DNA of 64,000 bases from Chitinophagaceae bacterium (lineage in GTDB: Bacteria; Bacteroidota; Bacteroidia; Chitinophagales; Chitinophagaceae). The stretch spans positions 1 to 64,000 of the forward strand of contig CANGNA010000017.1 of the NCBI GenBank assembly GCA_947455215.1. The letters are read 5' to 3'. The notes under the pieces were generated by a model, which did not search any database, had not been told where the DNA came from, and was given only the letters and a program-made list of their open reading frames with translations. Every line of letters begins with the position of its first letter. Within the stretch, counting starts at the first letter, position 1. This document shows positions 43,691-52,444 of this stretch, in pieces. The position numbers and the translations under genes are program-made.

Positions 43691-44377
43691 ATGACGTCAG
43701 TTATATTCAGAGCTTTTCGTGCAGTGGATGACCCCGACTCGTGCCAGAAATTCGTTCTTGGACACAGGGCGGTACTGGAGTCGTATGGTATCACCATGAT
43801 CACATCTAATAACGCGCTCTGGGCTGAACATAAAAATACCTATGTAATACTTGCAGAGGCTCCTGATGACCACAGGGCACTTGGAGGCGTAAGGATACAG
43901 ATATCCGACGTTGATTTTGCATTACCCATCGTACATGCCGTAGGACAAGTAGATGATAAGATACATGAGGTCATCAGTCGCCAGACGGGAAAGGTGATAG
44001 CGGAGGCCTGCGGACTGTGGAACGCCCGGGAAATAGCAGGTTATGGCTATAGTTTCTTCCTGCTCAGGTCGGCCATAGCATTGGCCTACCAGCTTAAAGT
44101 AGAGTCGCTTTATGCGCTGGCTGCACCGGTAACAGTAGACATGTGTCTGAATGCAGGCTTCATCATTGAACGCTACCTGGGTAAAGACGGCTTTTTCAAT
44201 TACCCGAAATTAGACCTGGTGGCTACGGCCATGGTCATCAACGACCTGGGACAAATGAGCCACGCAACAGATGTAGACAAAAGCCATATCTTTGACCTTA
44301 TGCACAATCCGGTACACACGGCTACAGTAAATGGCCCGAAAGGAGACGTGACTATTGACTATAGATTGCAATTCTGA
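43691..44377 (+). CDS. GNAT-fold N-acyltransferase-like protein
   Basis: 228 aa, soluble, no signal. The start (VIFRAFRAVDDPDSCQKFVLGHRAVLESYGI) and the central AEAPDDHRALGGVRIQ (strand then acyl-CoA-side loop) resemble the GNAT fold of autoinducer-synthase or FeeM-like N-acyl amino acid synthases. GLWNAREIAGYGYSFFLLRSAIALAYQLKVESLYALA fits the following helix and strand. No strict catalytic signature is visible, so the family call is tentative. It is tightly packed: 2 bp after the E1-nitroreductase gene and 4 bp before the kinase start at 44382. Confidence 0.68.
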   Translation: MTSVIFRAFRAVDDPDSCQKFVLGHRAVLESYGITMITSNNALWAEHKNTYVILAEAPDDHRALGGVRIQISDVDFALPIVHAVGQVDDKIHEVISRQTGKVIAEACGLWNAREIAGYGYSFFLLRSAIALAYQLKVESLYALAAPVTVDMCLNAGFIIERYLGKDGFFNYPKLDLVATAMVINDLGQMSHATDVDKSHIFDLMHNPVHTATVNGPKGDVTIDYRLQF

Positions 44378-44381
44378 AAAC

Positions 44382-46514
44382 ATGAGGAAACAACAGCGTA
44401 AAATACACCTGGCTGCTGCCATATTTATGCTCATTTGCCTGTTCGCCGGCACCGGCAAGGCTGTGGCACAAGCGGGGGTAACCATGAATGTGTCTGTTCT
44501 TGAAGACAAAAACCGGGAATGGTCGGCACAACAGGTGTTATCTATGCCTTTTACTGCCGAAGCCACCAATACGCTTAATTACGGGCTTACCAAATCTGCC
44601 TACTGGCTCAAGATAAAGGTCACCAACTTAACCGATGATGACGACCTGCTGTTCAAGATACAAAACGGCACCATTACCGAAGCTACGATGTACGATCTGC
44701 CTTTAAAAGGTGTTGAGCGGCATATAGGCGATCTGGTACCTTTTAGTGCACGCGAATACAATACACAATTCCCGGTATATCGCGTTCGCCTGCCGCGCGG
44801 TACCAGCGGCGAATACCTGCTGCGCCTGGCCACCAATGCGGTGATGGACATACCCATGACCGTGGATAAAGAAGTTACCGTACTGGAAAGCATTAATAAT
44901 GATCAGCTGTTCTTTGGGATATACTTTGGTATCATTATGGTGATGTTCTTTTACAACATCTTCATTTACCTCACCGTACGCGATAAGAACTACCTCTATT
45001 ACGTAATGTATATCCTGGTAGTGGGATTGTTGCAAGCAACCCTCAAAGGATATTCATCTAAATTTCTGTGGCCCGAAAGCACGGTACTGAAACTGCAGGC
45101 ACCTAACATACTCATTGCCCTGTCTGGTGTATTTTCTATTTTCTTTGTTTTCAACTTCCTCAATCTCAGACGGTACTCTAAGGCTCTGTTTTATGCGCTT
45201 TGGGCGTTGAACGTTGCCTACTTTGCGGGTATAATAGTGAGTATGACAGGCAACTTTGTAATGGCCCAGCAAATGCTGCAAGGCATTGCAGGGCTGGTTG
45301 CCATCACCATGATGATCGCCGGTATTTATATTTATAAAAAGGGATATCGCCCGGCAATATTCTTCACCGTATCGTGGTCGTTTTTCCTGGCAGGCGTTGT
45401 CATATACATCCTGAAAGATGCCGGGGTATTTCCTTTCAATACTTTCACGAGCAACGCCATCCTGATAGGCTCCAGCCTGGAAGTTGCGTTACTTTCTTTT
45501 GCACTTGCTGATAAGATAAATACGTACCGAAAGGAAAAAGAAGAATCGCAGGCCATAGCCCTCGAAGCATTGAAAGAAAATGAAAAGATCATCACCGAGC
45601 AAAACATTGTATTGGAAAGAAAGGTAAATGAGCGCACACACGAACTGAACCTATCGAACCAGGAACTAAATAAGGCCATGAAGGAACTGAAAGAGGCGGA
45701 AACGCAGCTGGTTGAGTCCGAAAAAATGGCTTCTCTCGGTCAGTTGACAGCAGGTATTGCCCATGAGATCAACAACCCGATCAACTTCGTTACATCTAAC
45801 GTAAAGCCGCTGAACCGTGATGTGCACATGCTGCTGGATACAGTAGATACCATGGAAAAACTGGTATACGAAGACATTCCTGTAGAAGAAAAAAGGAAAC
45901 AGATAGAGGAATATAAATCGGACATTGATTACGACTACCTGAAAGATGAAATAGGCCAGCTGTTGCATGGCATTGGTGAAGGTGCATCGCGCACGGCAGA
46001 AATAGTGAAAGGTCTGCGCATCTTCTCGAGGCTGGACGAAGATGATCTGAAAAAGGCAGACATCAACGAAGGCCTTGATTCTACGCTCATCATTGCCAAC
46101 AACCTGTTCAGCAACGTGATAAAGGTTGAAAAACAATACAACAACCTCCCACTGATCGAATGTTACCCGGGCAAACTGAACCAGGTTTTCCTTAACATGA
46201 TATCGAACGCTGTGTATGCGATAAAGAAGCAACATGGGGAGAAGGAAGGCGGTTTACTTACAATTAAAACCTACTTGTCGGACGACAATTACCTGGCAAT
46301 ATCTATTGCAGATAATGGCACGGGAATGGACGAGAATACCAGGAAGAAATTATTTGAACCTTTCTTCACTACAAAGGATGTAGGTGAAGGAACAGGACTC
46401 GGTATGTCCATCGCTTACAACACGATCATTAAGCATAATGGGCTTATAGAAATTAATTCAGAATTAGGCAAGGGAACGGAATTTATCATTAAATTACCAT
46501 TGATTCAAAAATAA
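44382..46514 (+). CDS. 7TMR-DISM sensor histidine kinase
   Basis: 710 aa from ATG 44382 (MRKQQRKIHLAAAIFM, signal peptide ending AVAQ); starting at 44355 would overlap the upstream gene. The extracytoplasmic part (about 25-170) is a 7TMR-DISMED2-like jelly-roll (YWLKIKVTN, YRVRLPRGTSGEYLLRL). Seven membrane helices follow (about 175-380), then a coiled coil, then the kinase: H461 in GQLTAGIAHEINNPINF and the ATPase domain with N box (NQVFLNMISNAVYAI), DNGTGM and GEGTGLGMSIAY. This receptor type is thought to bind carbohydrate or other small ligands outside the cell. Confidence 0.95.
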   Translation: MRKQQRKIHLAAAIFMLICLFAGTGKAVAQAGVTMNVSVLEDKNREWSAQQVLSMPFTAEATNTLNYGLTKSAYWLKIKVTNLTDDDDLLFKIQNGTITEATMYDLPLKGVERHIGDLVPFSAREYNTQFPVYRVRLPRGTSGEYLLRLATNAVMDIPMTVDKEVTVLESINNDQLFFGIYFGIIMVMFFYNIFIYLTVRDKNYLYYVMYILVVGLLQATLKGYSSKFLWPESTVLKLQAPNILIALSGVFSIFFVFNFLNLRRYSKALFYALWALNVAYFAGIIVSMTGNFVMAQQMLQGIAGLVAITMMIAGIYIYKKGYRPAIFFTVSWSFFLAGVVIYILKDAGVFPFNTFTSNAILIGSSLEVALLSFALADKINTYRKEKEESQAIALEALKENEKIITEQNIVLERKVNERTHELNLSNQELNKAMKELKEAETQLVESEKMASLGQLTAGIAHEINNPINFVTSNVKPLNRDVHMLLDTVDTMEKLVYEDIPVEEKRKQIEEYKSDIDYDYLKDEIGQLLHGIGEGASRTAEIVKGLRIFSRLDEDDLKKADINEGLDSTLIIANNLFSNVIKVEKQYNNLPLIECYPGKLNQVFLNMISNAVYAIKKQHGEKEGGLLTIKTYLSDDNYLAISIADNGTGMDENTRKKLFEPFFTTKDVGEGTGLGMSIAYNTIIKHNGLIEINSELGKGTEFIIKLPLIQK

Positions 46515-46570
46515 CCACCCTTTATACACTATAAGAAAACAAGAACCGTTAGCAGGTATAAATCAGGGAA

Positions 46571-47671
46571 ATGGAAAAGAAGATCAAGGTTTTATATATC
46601 GACGACGAGCAGAATAACCTGGTGGGCTTTAAAGCTACCTTCAGGTTCGACTATACCGTGCTTGTTGCTGCGACAACAGAAGTGGCCAGACAGCTTCTTG
46701 CCGACAACCCGGATATCAGGATCATATTGTGCGACCAGCGCATGCCCGACCAGACAGGTGTACAGTTTTTTGAAGAGATACGCTTTAAATATCCGGAGCC
46801 CATACGTATGCTTATCACCGGCTACACGGACATAGAATCTGTTATTGATGCGATCAACCGCGGTAATATTTACAGGTACATCAAAAAGCCGTGGACAGAT
46901 ACCGATATACAAAGCGCTATAGAAGAAGGCAATAAGTTCTACCTTACTAATAATTTACTGGCACTTAAAAACAAAGAACTTCAGTCGGCATATGATGAGT
47001 TGGGCAAATTTGCCTACAGTGTAACGCACGATATGCGCGGGCCACTGCTCAGTGTATCGGGGGCAATAAGCATAGCCGAAAACTGTACCGATATAAATGA
47101 AATAAAAGAAATACTTGGCATGATGGACTCCGCTATCAAAAAGCTGGACGAGTTCATTACCAATGTGCATGATTATTACAGCATGAAGCGTGGACAGCTG
47201 GTTTTTGAAGAGATCAACTTCAACAAAACGCTTAACGACTGTGTGGCACTCTTCCGCATTGCGGGCACAATGGAACATATCAGTTTCCTGTCGTCGGTAA
47301 AGCAGGATGTGCCTTTCTTCTCCGACGAAGTGACGATAAAAATAGTGCTCACCAACCTTTTATCCAATGCGGTGAAGTATCAACGTAAGTCTGTAACAGA
47401 TAAATTTGTTGATGTGAACATTGAAGTAAATCAAACCAATGCTATTATCTTTGTAAAAGACAATGGCATTGGCATACATGACGACCATATAAACAATATA
47501 TTCGACATGTTTTACAGGGCTACATCGGAAGAAGCAGGGTCCGGGTTTGGCTTGTATAATGTGAAGGATGCGTTGTCTAAACTTGGGGGCACTATCGAGG
47601 TGTCTTCCAAATTGAACGAAGGAACCTCATTCAAAGTTACTATCCCACAGAAAGCAAATGGCAACAAATAA
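46571..47671 (+). CDS. Receiver-histidine kinase hybrid protein
   Basis: 366 aa, cytoplasmic. The N-terminal receiver (4-125) has D11/D12, phospho-acceptor D55 in ILCDQRMP and K105/K106 near KKPW. A helical linker leads to a HisKA-like segment with H153 in AYSVTHDMRGPL and an ATPase domain (LTNLLSNAVKYQ, VKDNGIGI, GSGFGLYNVKDAL). The order receiver-then-kinase suggests that phosphorylation by the upstream kinase controls its own kinase activity. It lies 56 bp downstream of the 7TMR-DISM kinase and overlaps the next receiver gene by 14 bp. Confidence 0.94.
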   Translation: MEKKIKVLYIDDEQNNLVGFKATFRFDYTVLVAATTEVARQLLADNPDIRIILCDQRMPDQTGVQFFEEIRFKYPEPIRMLITGYTDIESVIDAINRGNIYRYIKKPWTDTDIQSAIEEGNKFYLTNNLLALKNKELQSAYDELGKFAYSVTHDMRGPLLSVSGAISIAENCTDINEIKEILGMMDSAIKKLDEFITNVHDYYSMKRGQLVFEEINFNKTLNDCVALFRIAGTMEHISFLSSVKQDVPFFSDEVTIKIVLTNLLSNAVKYQRKSVTDKFVDVNIEVNQTNAIIFVKDNGIGIHDDHINNIFDMFYRATSEEAGSGFGLYNVKDALSKLGGTIEVSSKLNEGTSFKVTIPQKANGNK

Positions 47672-48062
47672 ATTGCAGCATTTTATTGTTATTGATGACA
47701 GTAAACTTGATTGCTTTATTGCCGAAAAGGTAATAAAGAATACAGGTAAATGCGAATCGGTAACGTCATTCCTACAGGCACAGGAGGCCCTGGAATTCAT
47801 CAAGCAAAACTCGCTCAACAGCCTGGATCCAATTATTGTGCTGGTAGACATACAGATGCCGATAATGAACGGGTTTGAATTTGTAGAAGCCTTCGAAAAG
47901 TTGCCGGTGAATACGCGAAAAAACTACCATATCTACGTTATCTCCTCTTCTATCAACGACAACGACCTCACCAAGATACCGCAATACCCATCTGTTATAC
48001 AGTTCATCAATAAACCACTGACCAGCAACAATCTCTCTGCCCTGCTGGCTAAAGACAAGTAA
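47658..48062 (+). CDS. Single-domain response regulator
   Basis: 134 aa, receiver only: IDDSK at the N-terminus, a phospho-acceptor Asp in IIVLVDIQMPIMNGFEF (about residue 57) and K118 in INKPLTS. The IDDS...LVDIQMP pattern is the Bacteroidota type often found after cytoplasmic kinases. It begins inside the last codons of the hybrid kinase gene, which strongly implies co-translation and a direct phosphotransfer partnership. No output domain. Confidence 0.93.
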   Translation: MATNKLQHFIVIDDSKLDCFIAEKVIKNTGKCESVTSFLQAQEALEFIKQNSLNSLDPIIVLVDIQMPIMNGFEFVEAFEKLPVNTRKNYHIYVISSSINDNDLTKIPQYPSVIQFINKPLTSNNLSALLAKDK

Positions 48063-48119
48063 AGCTATTTTCTATACCGTTATTAACGAGGTTTTATAGC
48101 TGTTATCGGCACAAAGCCG

Positions 48120-48127
48120 TAATTTTG
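48120..48127 (+). promoter_or_regulatory. -7 element of the sigma-54 activator gene
   Basis: TAATTTTG, a full match to TAnnTTTG, gives a leader of about 29 nt to the ATG at 48163 and argues against the earlier TTG start at 48145. A sigma-54 activator under an ordinary promoter would be expected. Confidence 0.5.
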
Positions 48128-48162
48128 TCATACAAAGTGACTTTTTGACCCAAATCCCCCAT

Positions 48163-49404
48163 ATGGATATTCAAAGTATCAAGAACAGGTTTGGAATAAT
48201 AGGTAATTCTCCGGCGCTCAATCACGCCCTCAATACCGCGGTCCAGGTTGCCAATACCGACCTGTCTGTATTAATTGTAGGCGAAAGCGGTGTGGGCAAG
48301 GAAATATTTTCCAGCATTATACACAATCTTTCGTCGCGCAAGCATAACCCTTTTATAGCCGTAAACTGCGGAGCCATACCTGAAGGCACAATAGACAGTG
48401 AATTGTTTGGCCACGAAAAAGGATCTTTCACCGGCGCCGTTGATAGCCGTAAAGGCTACTTTGAGACCGTAAACGGCGGCACCATCTTCCTGGATGAGAT
48501 CGGCGAAATGCCCCTGGGTACACAGGCACGCCTGCTGCGTGTACTGGAAACAGGGGAATTTATACGCGTGGGTTCTTCAAAAGTACAGAAGACCGACGTG
48601 CGTGTTATAGCAGCTACCAATCGCGACCTGCTGGAGTTTACCTCCCAACATAAATTCCGTGAAGATCTTTATTATCGCCTGAGTACAGTACCGATCAGGG
48701 TACCTGCCCTGCGCGACCGAAAGGAAGACATACCGTTACTGTTCCGAAAGTTTGCAGCAGATTTTGCTGAACGATATAAAACAACATCTATCCAGATGGA
48801 TCCTGTTGCACAGCAGATGCTGGTCAACTATCCGTGGAGGGGTAATGTACGCGAATTAAAAAATGCCGCCGAGCAGATATCGGTATTGTCTACCAATAAA
48901 CAGATAACCGCCGATGTATTGCAGCAGTTCCTGCCCCAGCGCGACAATATGAGCATGGCGCTTGTGCCCGCCGGCCAAAACATGAATAATGGCACACCAC
49001 AGGGCGATTTTGCGAGTGAACGGGATATACTGTACAAGCTCTTCTTCGACATGAAGAAGGATATGAACGACCTGAAACAGATGATATTCGATGTAGCCAA
49101 TCACCAGGGATATACCCCGGCTGACCCCGGCGCTAAGAATATACCTGTGTATAACGATGCTGAGCCTATCACGCACGTAACATATAATGCTCAGCCTGCA
49201 GGCATGAACACTCCTATCCTTCTTGACCCGGGCATGCATCACGAAGATGTAGAAGAAACGCTCTCATTAGCCGACAAGGAAAAGGAAATGATCAACAAAG
49301 CGTTGAAGAAACATAAGAACCGCCGCCGCGATGCTGCAGCAGAGCTGGGCATCAGCGAACGTACACTTTACAGGAAAATAAAAGAATACGACATAAAGGA
49401 GTGA
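48163..49404 (+). CDS. Sigma-54-interacting AAA+ activator, no N-terminal sensor domain
   Basis: 413 aa from ATG 48163. The AAA+ domain starts almost at the N-terminus: Walker A GESGVGKE (40-47), the sigma-54 contact loop GSFTGA (87-92) and Walker B TIFLDE (107-112), with arginine-finger region FREDLYYRL. A long, poorly conserved linker (about 265-365, with a helical segment LYKLFFDMKKDMNDLKQMI) leads to a Fis-type helix-turn-helix (RRDAAAELGISERTLYRKIK). With no receiver or GAF domain its control must come from another protein or from its level. It follows the kinase island and precedes bioD by 24 bp. Confidence 0.95.
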   Translation: MDIQSIKNRFGIIGNSPALNHALNTAVQVANTDLSVLIVGESGVGKEIFSSIIHNLSSRKHNPFIAVNCGAIPEGTIDSELFGHEKGSFTGAVDSRKGYFETVNGGTIFLDEIGEMPLGTQARLLRVLETGEFIRVGSSKVQKTDVRVIAATNRDLLEFTSQHKFREDLYYRLSTVPIRVPALRDRKEDIPLLFRKFAADFAERYKTTSIQMDPVAQQMLVNYPWRGNVRELKNAAEQISVLSTNKQITADVLQQFLPQRDNMSMALVPAGQNMNNGTPQGDFASERDILYKLFFDMKKDMNDLKQMIFDVANHQGYTPADPGAKNIPVYNDAEPITHVTYNAQPAGMNTPILLDPGMHHEDVEETLSLADKEKEMINKALKKHKNRRRDAAAELGISERTLYRKIKEYDIKE

Positions 49405-49428
49405 TCTGCTCCACAGTTTGCCATCCCA

Positions 49429-50046
49429 ATGCAAAGACTCTTTGTAACTGCCATAGACACTAATGCCGGCAAGACCGTAGTAGCCGCCATTATAGCCGAA
49501 GCACTGAATGCCGACTACTGGAAACCGATACAATCCGGCGAACTGGACAATAGCGATACTATGAAGGTGCGCTCATTAATAAGCAACCCGACGACAGTAT
49601 TCCACCCCGAAACCTACCGGCTGAAAACACCGATGTCGCCGCATGCAGCTGCGGCACGTGATCACATAACCATTGACCTGGATAACATACACATTCCGGG
49701 CGCGAATAACCACCTGGTGATAGAAGGCGCCGGAGGACTATTAGTGCCGGTGAATAATGATGAGTTTGTGGTTGACCTGATCAAAAAACTGGATGTGGAG
49801 GTCGTGCTGGTGAGCCGGCATTATTTAGGGAGCATCAACCACACCCTATCGGCGGCCATGGTGCTTAAAGACAGGGGCATCAAGGTAAAAGGCATCATCT
49901 TTAATGGCGAAGAAATAGAGGGTACAGAAGACATTATACTGAAACACACTGGCTATACCTGCCTTGGCCGCATTGATGAGGAAGAGGTAATAGACAGGGT
50001 GATGGTGAGCCGCTATGCTCATCAGTTACGCCAAACGCTGCTATAA
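49429..50046 (+). CDS. bioD: Dethiobiotin synthetase
   Basis: 205 aa. BioD closes the ureido ring of dethiobiotin from 7,8-diaminopelargonate, CO2 and ATP. The P-loop reads FVTAIDTNAGKTVVA with K15; the usual GTDT is AIDT here, but the other landmarks are present: WKPIQSGE (K for carbamate), MSPHAAA and the EGAGGLLVP signature. The gene lies 5 bp upstream of bioA, the preceding step of the pathway. bioB and bioF are not in the window. Confidence 0.93.
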   Translation: MQRLFVTAIDTNAGKTVVAAIIAEALNADYWKPIQSGELDNSDTMKVRSLISNPTTVFHPETYRLKTPMSPHAAAARDHITIDLDNIHIPGANNHLVIEGAGGLLVPVNNDEFVVDLIKKLDVEVVLVSRHYLGSINHTLSAAMVLKDRGIKVKGIIFNGEEIEGTEDIILKHTGYTCLGRIDEEEVIDRVMVSRYAHQLRQTLL

Positions 50047-50051
50047 AGGAT

Positions 50052-51329
50052 ATGTCAACAATGAACGCAGATTGGAACAGCAGAGACAAAGCACATGTAT
50101 GGCATCCGTTCACACAGGTTAGCTATGCGCCGGATAACATTCTTATAGAAAGGGGTGAAGGGTCATGTTTTATCGATGCAGACGGCAATAAATTCATTGA
50201 TGGCATATCATCGTGGTGGGTGAATCTGCATGGGCACTGTCACCCCCATATCATTGAGGCAATAACCGCTCAACTGCACCAGCTGGAGCATTCCATATTT
50301 GCAGCATTTACACATAAACCAGGCATAGCACTGGCAGAGCGATTGCTAACGCATCTGCCCGGGTTTGACAAAGTATTCTTTTCCGACAATGGCTCTACTG
50401 CGGTTGAAGTGGCATTGAAAATGACCTTCCAGTATTGGGCTAATAAAGGCACACCTAAAACCAAGGTAATTGCATTTAAGGATGCATACCACGGCGACAC
50501 ATTCGGCGGCATGTCTGTAGCTGCGCGCAATGCATTCAACAAGCCTTTTGAACCATTGTTGTTTGATGTAATTGCCATAGACCTGCCAACAGACAACAAC
50601 ATTTCAGATATCCTGCAGCAAATGGAGGCTGCATTGCAACATGAAGATGTATCGTGTTTCATATTCGAGCCACTTGTGCTGGGGGCCAGCGGGATGCTGA
50701 TGTATAGCGCTGCTCACTTGCAACAACTGATCACACTGTGCCGCAAATACAACTGCCTGACCATTGCCGACGAGGTGATGACAGGTTTTGGCAGAACAGG
50801 ACAGTTCTTTGCGATTGATCACCTGGAGGGCAGGCCAGATATAGTGTGTATATCTAAGGGTATTACAGGCGGCTTTTTTGCATTGGGCGCTACCGCGTGC
50901 AGGCAGTTCATTTTCGATGCCTTTGTGAGCAGCGATAAAATGAAAACATTTTTCCACGGTCATTCCTATACCGGCAACCCAACTACCTGTGCCGCCGCTA
51001 TTGCCAGTATGGACCTTATGGAAGACACTGCAACGCTTAATAAAATTCAGCACATAGCGTTAAGCCACACAGCCTTTGCTGCAGAGCTATGCAACAATCC
51101 ACGTATTGAAAACGTACGGCATACCGGGACCATCCTGGCATTTGATATAAGGACAGGAGAAAGCACGAACTACCTGAACAATGCGGCAGAGCCATTAGCG
51201 GCATTTTTCCTGAAGCGGGGTATTATACTACGCCCTTTAGGAAATGTGGTTTATGTACTACCACCCTACTGCATAACAGACCTAGAGCTTGCAAGTATTT
51301 ATCAGGCGATAAGGGAACTGCTGCAATAG
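50052..51329 (+). CDS. bioA: Adenosylmethionine-8-amino-7-oxononanoate aminotransferase
   Basis: 425 aa, normal length. BioA transfers the amino group of S-adenosylmethionine to 7-keto-8-aminopelargonate. It is a class III PLP aminotransferase: WHPFTQ near the start, GISSWWVNLHGHCHP (family-specific SSWWV), TIADEVMTGFGRTG with the PLP-interacting Asp, and the Schiff-base lysine K269 in VCISKGITGG. It runs in the order bioD-bioA with a 5-bp gap and meets a convergent gene 4 bp later, with no clear terminator between. Confidence 0.97.
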   Translation: MSTMNADWNSRDKAHVWHPFTQVSYAPDNILIERGEGSCFIDADGNKFIDGISSWWVNLHGHCHPHIIEAITAQLHQLEHSIFAAFTHKPGIALAERLLTHLPGFDKVFFSDNGSTAVEVALKMTFQYWANKGTPKTKVIAFKDAYHGDTFGGMSVAARNAFNKPFEPLLFDVIAIDLPTDNNISDILQQMEAALQHEDVSCFIFEPLVLGASGMLMYSAAHLQQLITLCRKYNCLTIADEVMTGFGRTGQFFAIDHLEGRPDIVCISKGITGGFFALGATACRQFIFDAFVSSDKMKTFFHGHSYTGNPTTCAAAIASMDLMEDTATLNKIQHIALSHTAFAAELCNNPRIENVRHTGTILAFDIRTGESTNYLNNAAEPLAAFFLKRGIILRPLGNVVYVLPPYCITDLELASIYQAIRELLQ

Positions 51330-51333
51330 ATCT

Positions 51334-51936
51334 TTACAGCATGTCCATCTTATCCTTCAACGTCACCATTTCGCCGATCAACTCATCTATTATCCGCAGC
51401 TGTTTCTTCTTCTTTGTAAAGCGAACGAGGATGAACATTCCGAATATGTAAACCGTGATGACGGCAGGTGCACCTATCTTCAAAGCTAGAGAAGCACTAC
51501 GGGTAAGCTCATAACAGTAAAACATAAAGGCCAACCACAGCAAAACCGCATATATCCACGAATACGTGGTGATGGTGATACGCTGCCAGCGCAACTTCTG
51601 CAAATACTTATCTACGTATATATTACTGGCCAAAGCAGGGTCGTACTTATCATATACTACACCCTTCCACATTATCCACAAATACACCAACATAAACAAA
51701 GCCATCGCCGCAATGCTACCACCAAACAACACCCCGTACTTCGCCCTGAAACTAAGGTAGACCCATGCCAGGTCTATAAACACAAAAAGAAAAGCAATAG
51801 AAACGAATATATTGTTACGCTTAAGTTTACGCTGTTGCTTCGTCCACTTATCCATCAACAGATCTATTTTGCCGGGCTCCAGCTCCGGTACTTTTACCTG
51901 TTGCTGCCAGCTCTTCTGCAGTTCCTCAAAGTCCAT
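51334..51936 (-). CDS. Membrane protein encoded with an ECF sigma factor
   Basis: 200 aa. The N-terminal 40 residues are soluble and charged (MDFEELQKSWQQQVKVPE), followed by four hydrophobic segments (about 43-60, 70-90, 122-140, 152-172) and a basic, helical C-terminus (FTKKKKQLRIIDELIGEMVTLK). The start overlaps the sigma-factor gene by 11 bp, the usual arrangement for an anti-sigma partner, but I see no zinc-type anti-sigma motif. A partner role is inferred from context only. Confidence 0.78.
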   Translation of the reverse strand: MDFEELQKSWQQQVKVPELEPGKIDLLMDKWTKQQRKLKRNNIFVSIAFLFVFIDLAWVYLSFRAKYGVLFGGSIAAMALFMLVYLWIMWKGVVYDKYDPALASNIYVDKYLQKLRWQRITITTYSWIYAVLLWLAFMFYCYELTRSASLALKIGAPAVITVYIFGMFILVRFTKKKKQLRIIDELIGEMVTLKDKMDML

Positions 51937-52435
51937 CTTCGTCAGTTTTATCGTTCATCAATTTCATCAGTCTATTTTTTATACGGCTGATGCGTACCCC
52001 GATATTATTAGTATTACTACCTGTTATCTCTGCTATCTCCTTATAGCTCATCCCTTCAAGCATCAGAGATACCAGCAACCTGTCATGCTCTTCCAGTTTA
52101 CTAATGGCTTGCGATAGTTTGTTCAATGCCACTTCCTGCTGTAGCTTCTCCCCCATACCACTGTCTGGAATACCGCCCATGTCGGGCAGCGCTGTATAGC
52201 TATTCCGTTTATACTGTGCATTATAAGTAATAGCAGTATTTACAGCTATGCGGTATATCCAGGTATTGATGCTGGCATCGCCACGAAAGCGCGGCATACT
52301 CTTCCACACCTGCAGCATGACCTCCTGGTACAGATCGGCGGCATGAGAGCGGTCATAAAGATAAGCCAGACATATACGGTATACCGCAGCCTGATTATCC
52401 CGTACAGCCTTATTAAATAATTGCTCGTTGGTCAC
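51926..52435 (-). CDS. ECF-type sigma-70 family factor
   Basis: 169 aa from GTG 52435. Region 2 is seen in YRICLAYLYDRSHAADLYQEVMLQVWKSMPRFRGDASINTWIYRIAVNTA, with the core-binding and -10-recognition helices. Region 4 is seen in LSQAISKLEEHDRLLVSLMLEGMSYKEIAEITGSNTNNIGVRISRIKNRL, an HTH. It lies between an alpha/beta hydrolase gene (9-bp gap) and a membrane-protein gene (11-bp overlap), forming one operon. Confidence 0.95.
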   Translation of the reverse strand: MTNEQLFNKAVRDNQAAVYRICLAYLYDRSHAADLYQEVMLQVWKSMPRFRGDASINTWIYRIAVNTAITYNAQYKRNSYTALPDMGGIPDSGMGEKLQQEVALNKLSQAISKLEEHDRLLVSLMLEGMSYKEIAEITGSNTNNIGVRISRIKNRLMKLMNDKTDEDGL

Positions 52436-52444
52436 GTCAGCCGT

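Noticed and set aside
48145-48162. TTG start of the sigma-54 activator
   Set aside because: Too close to the -7 element at 48120-48127, and the ATG at 48163 gives a normal leader.
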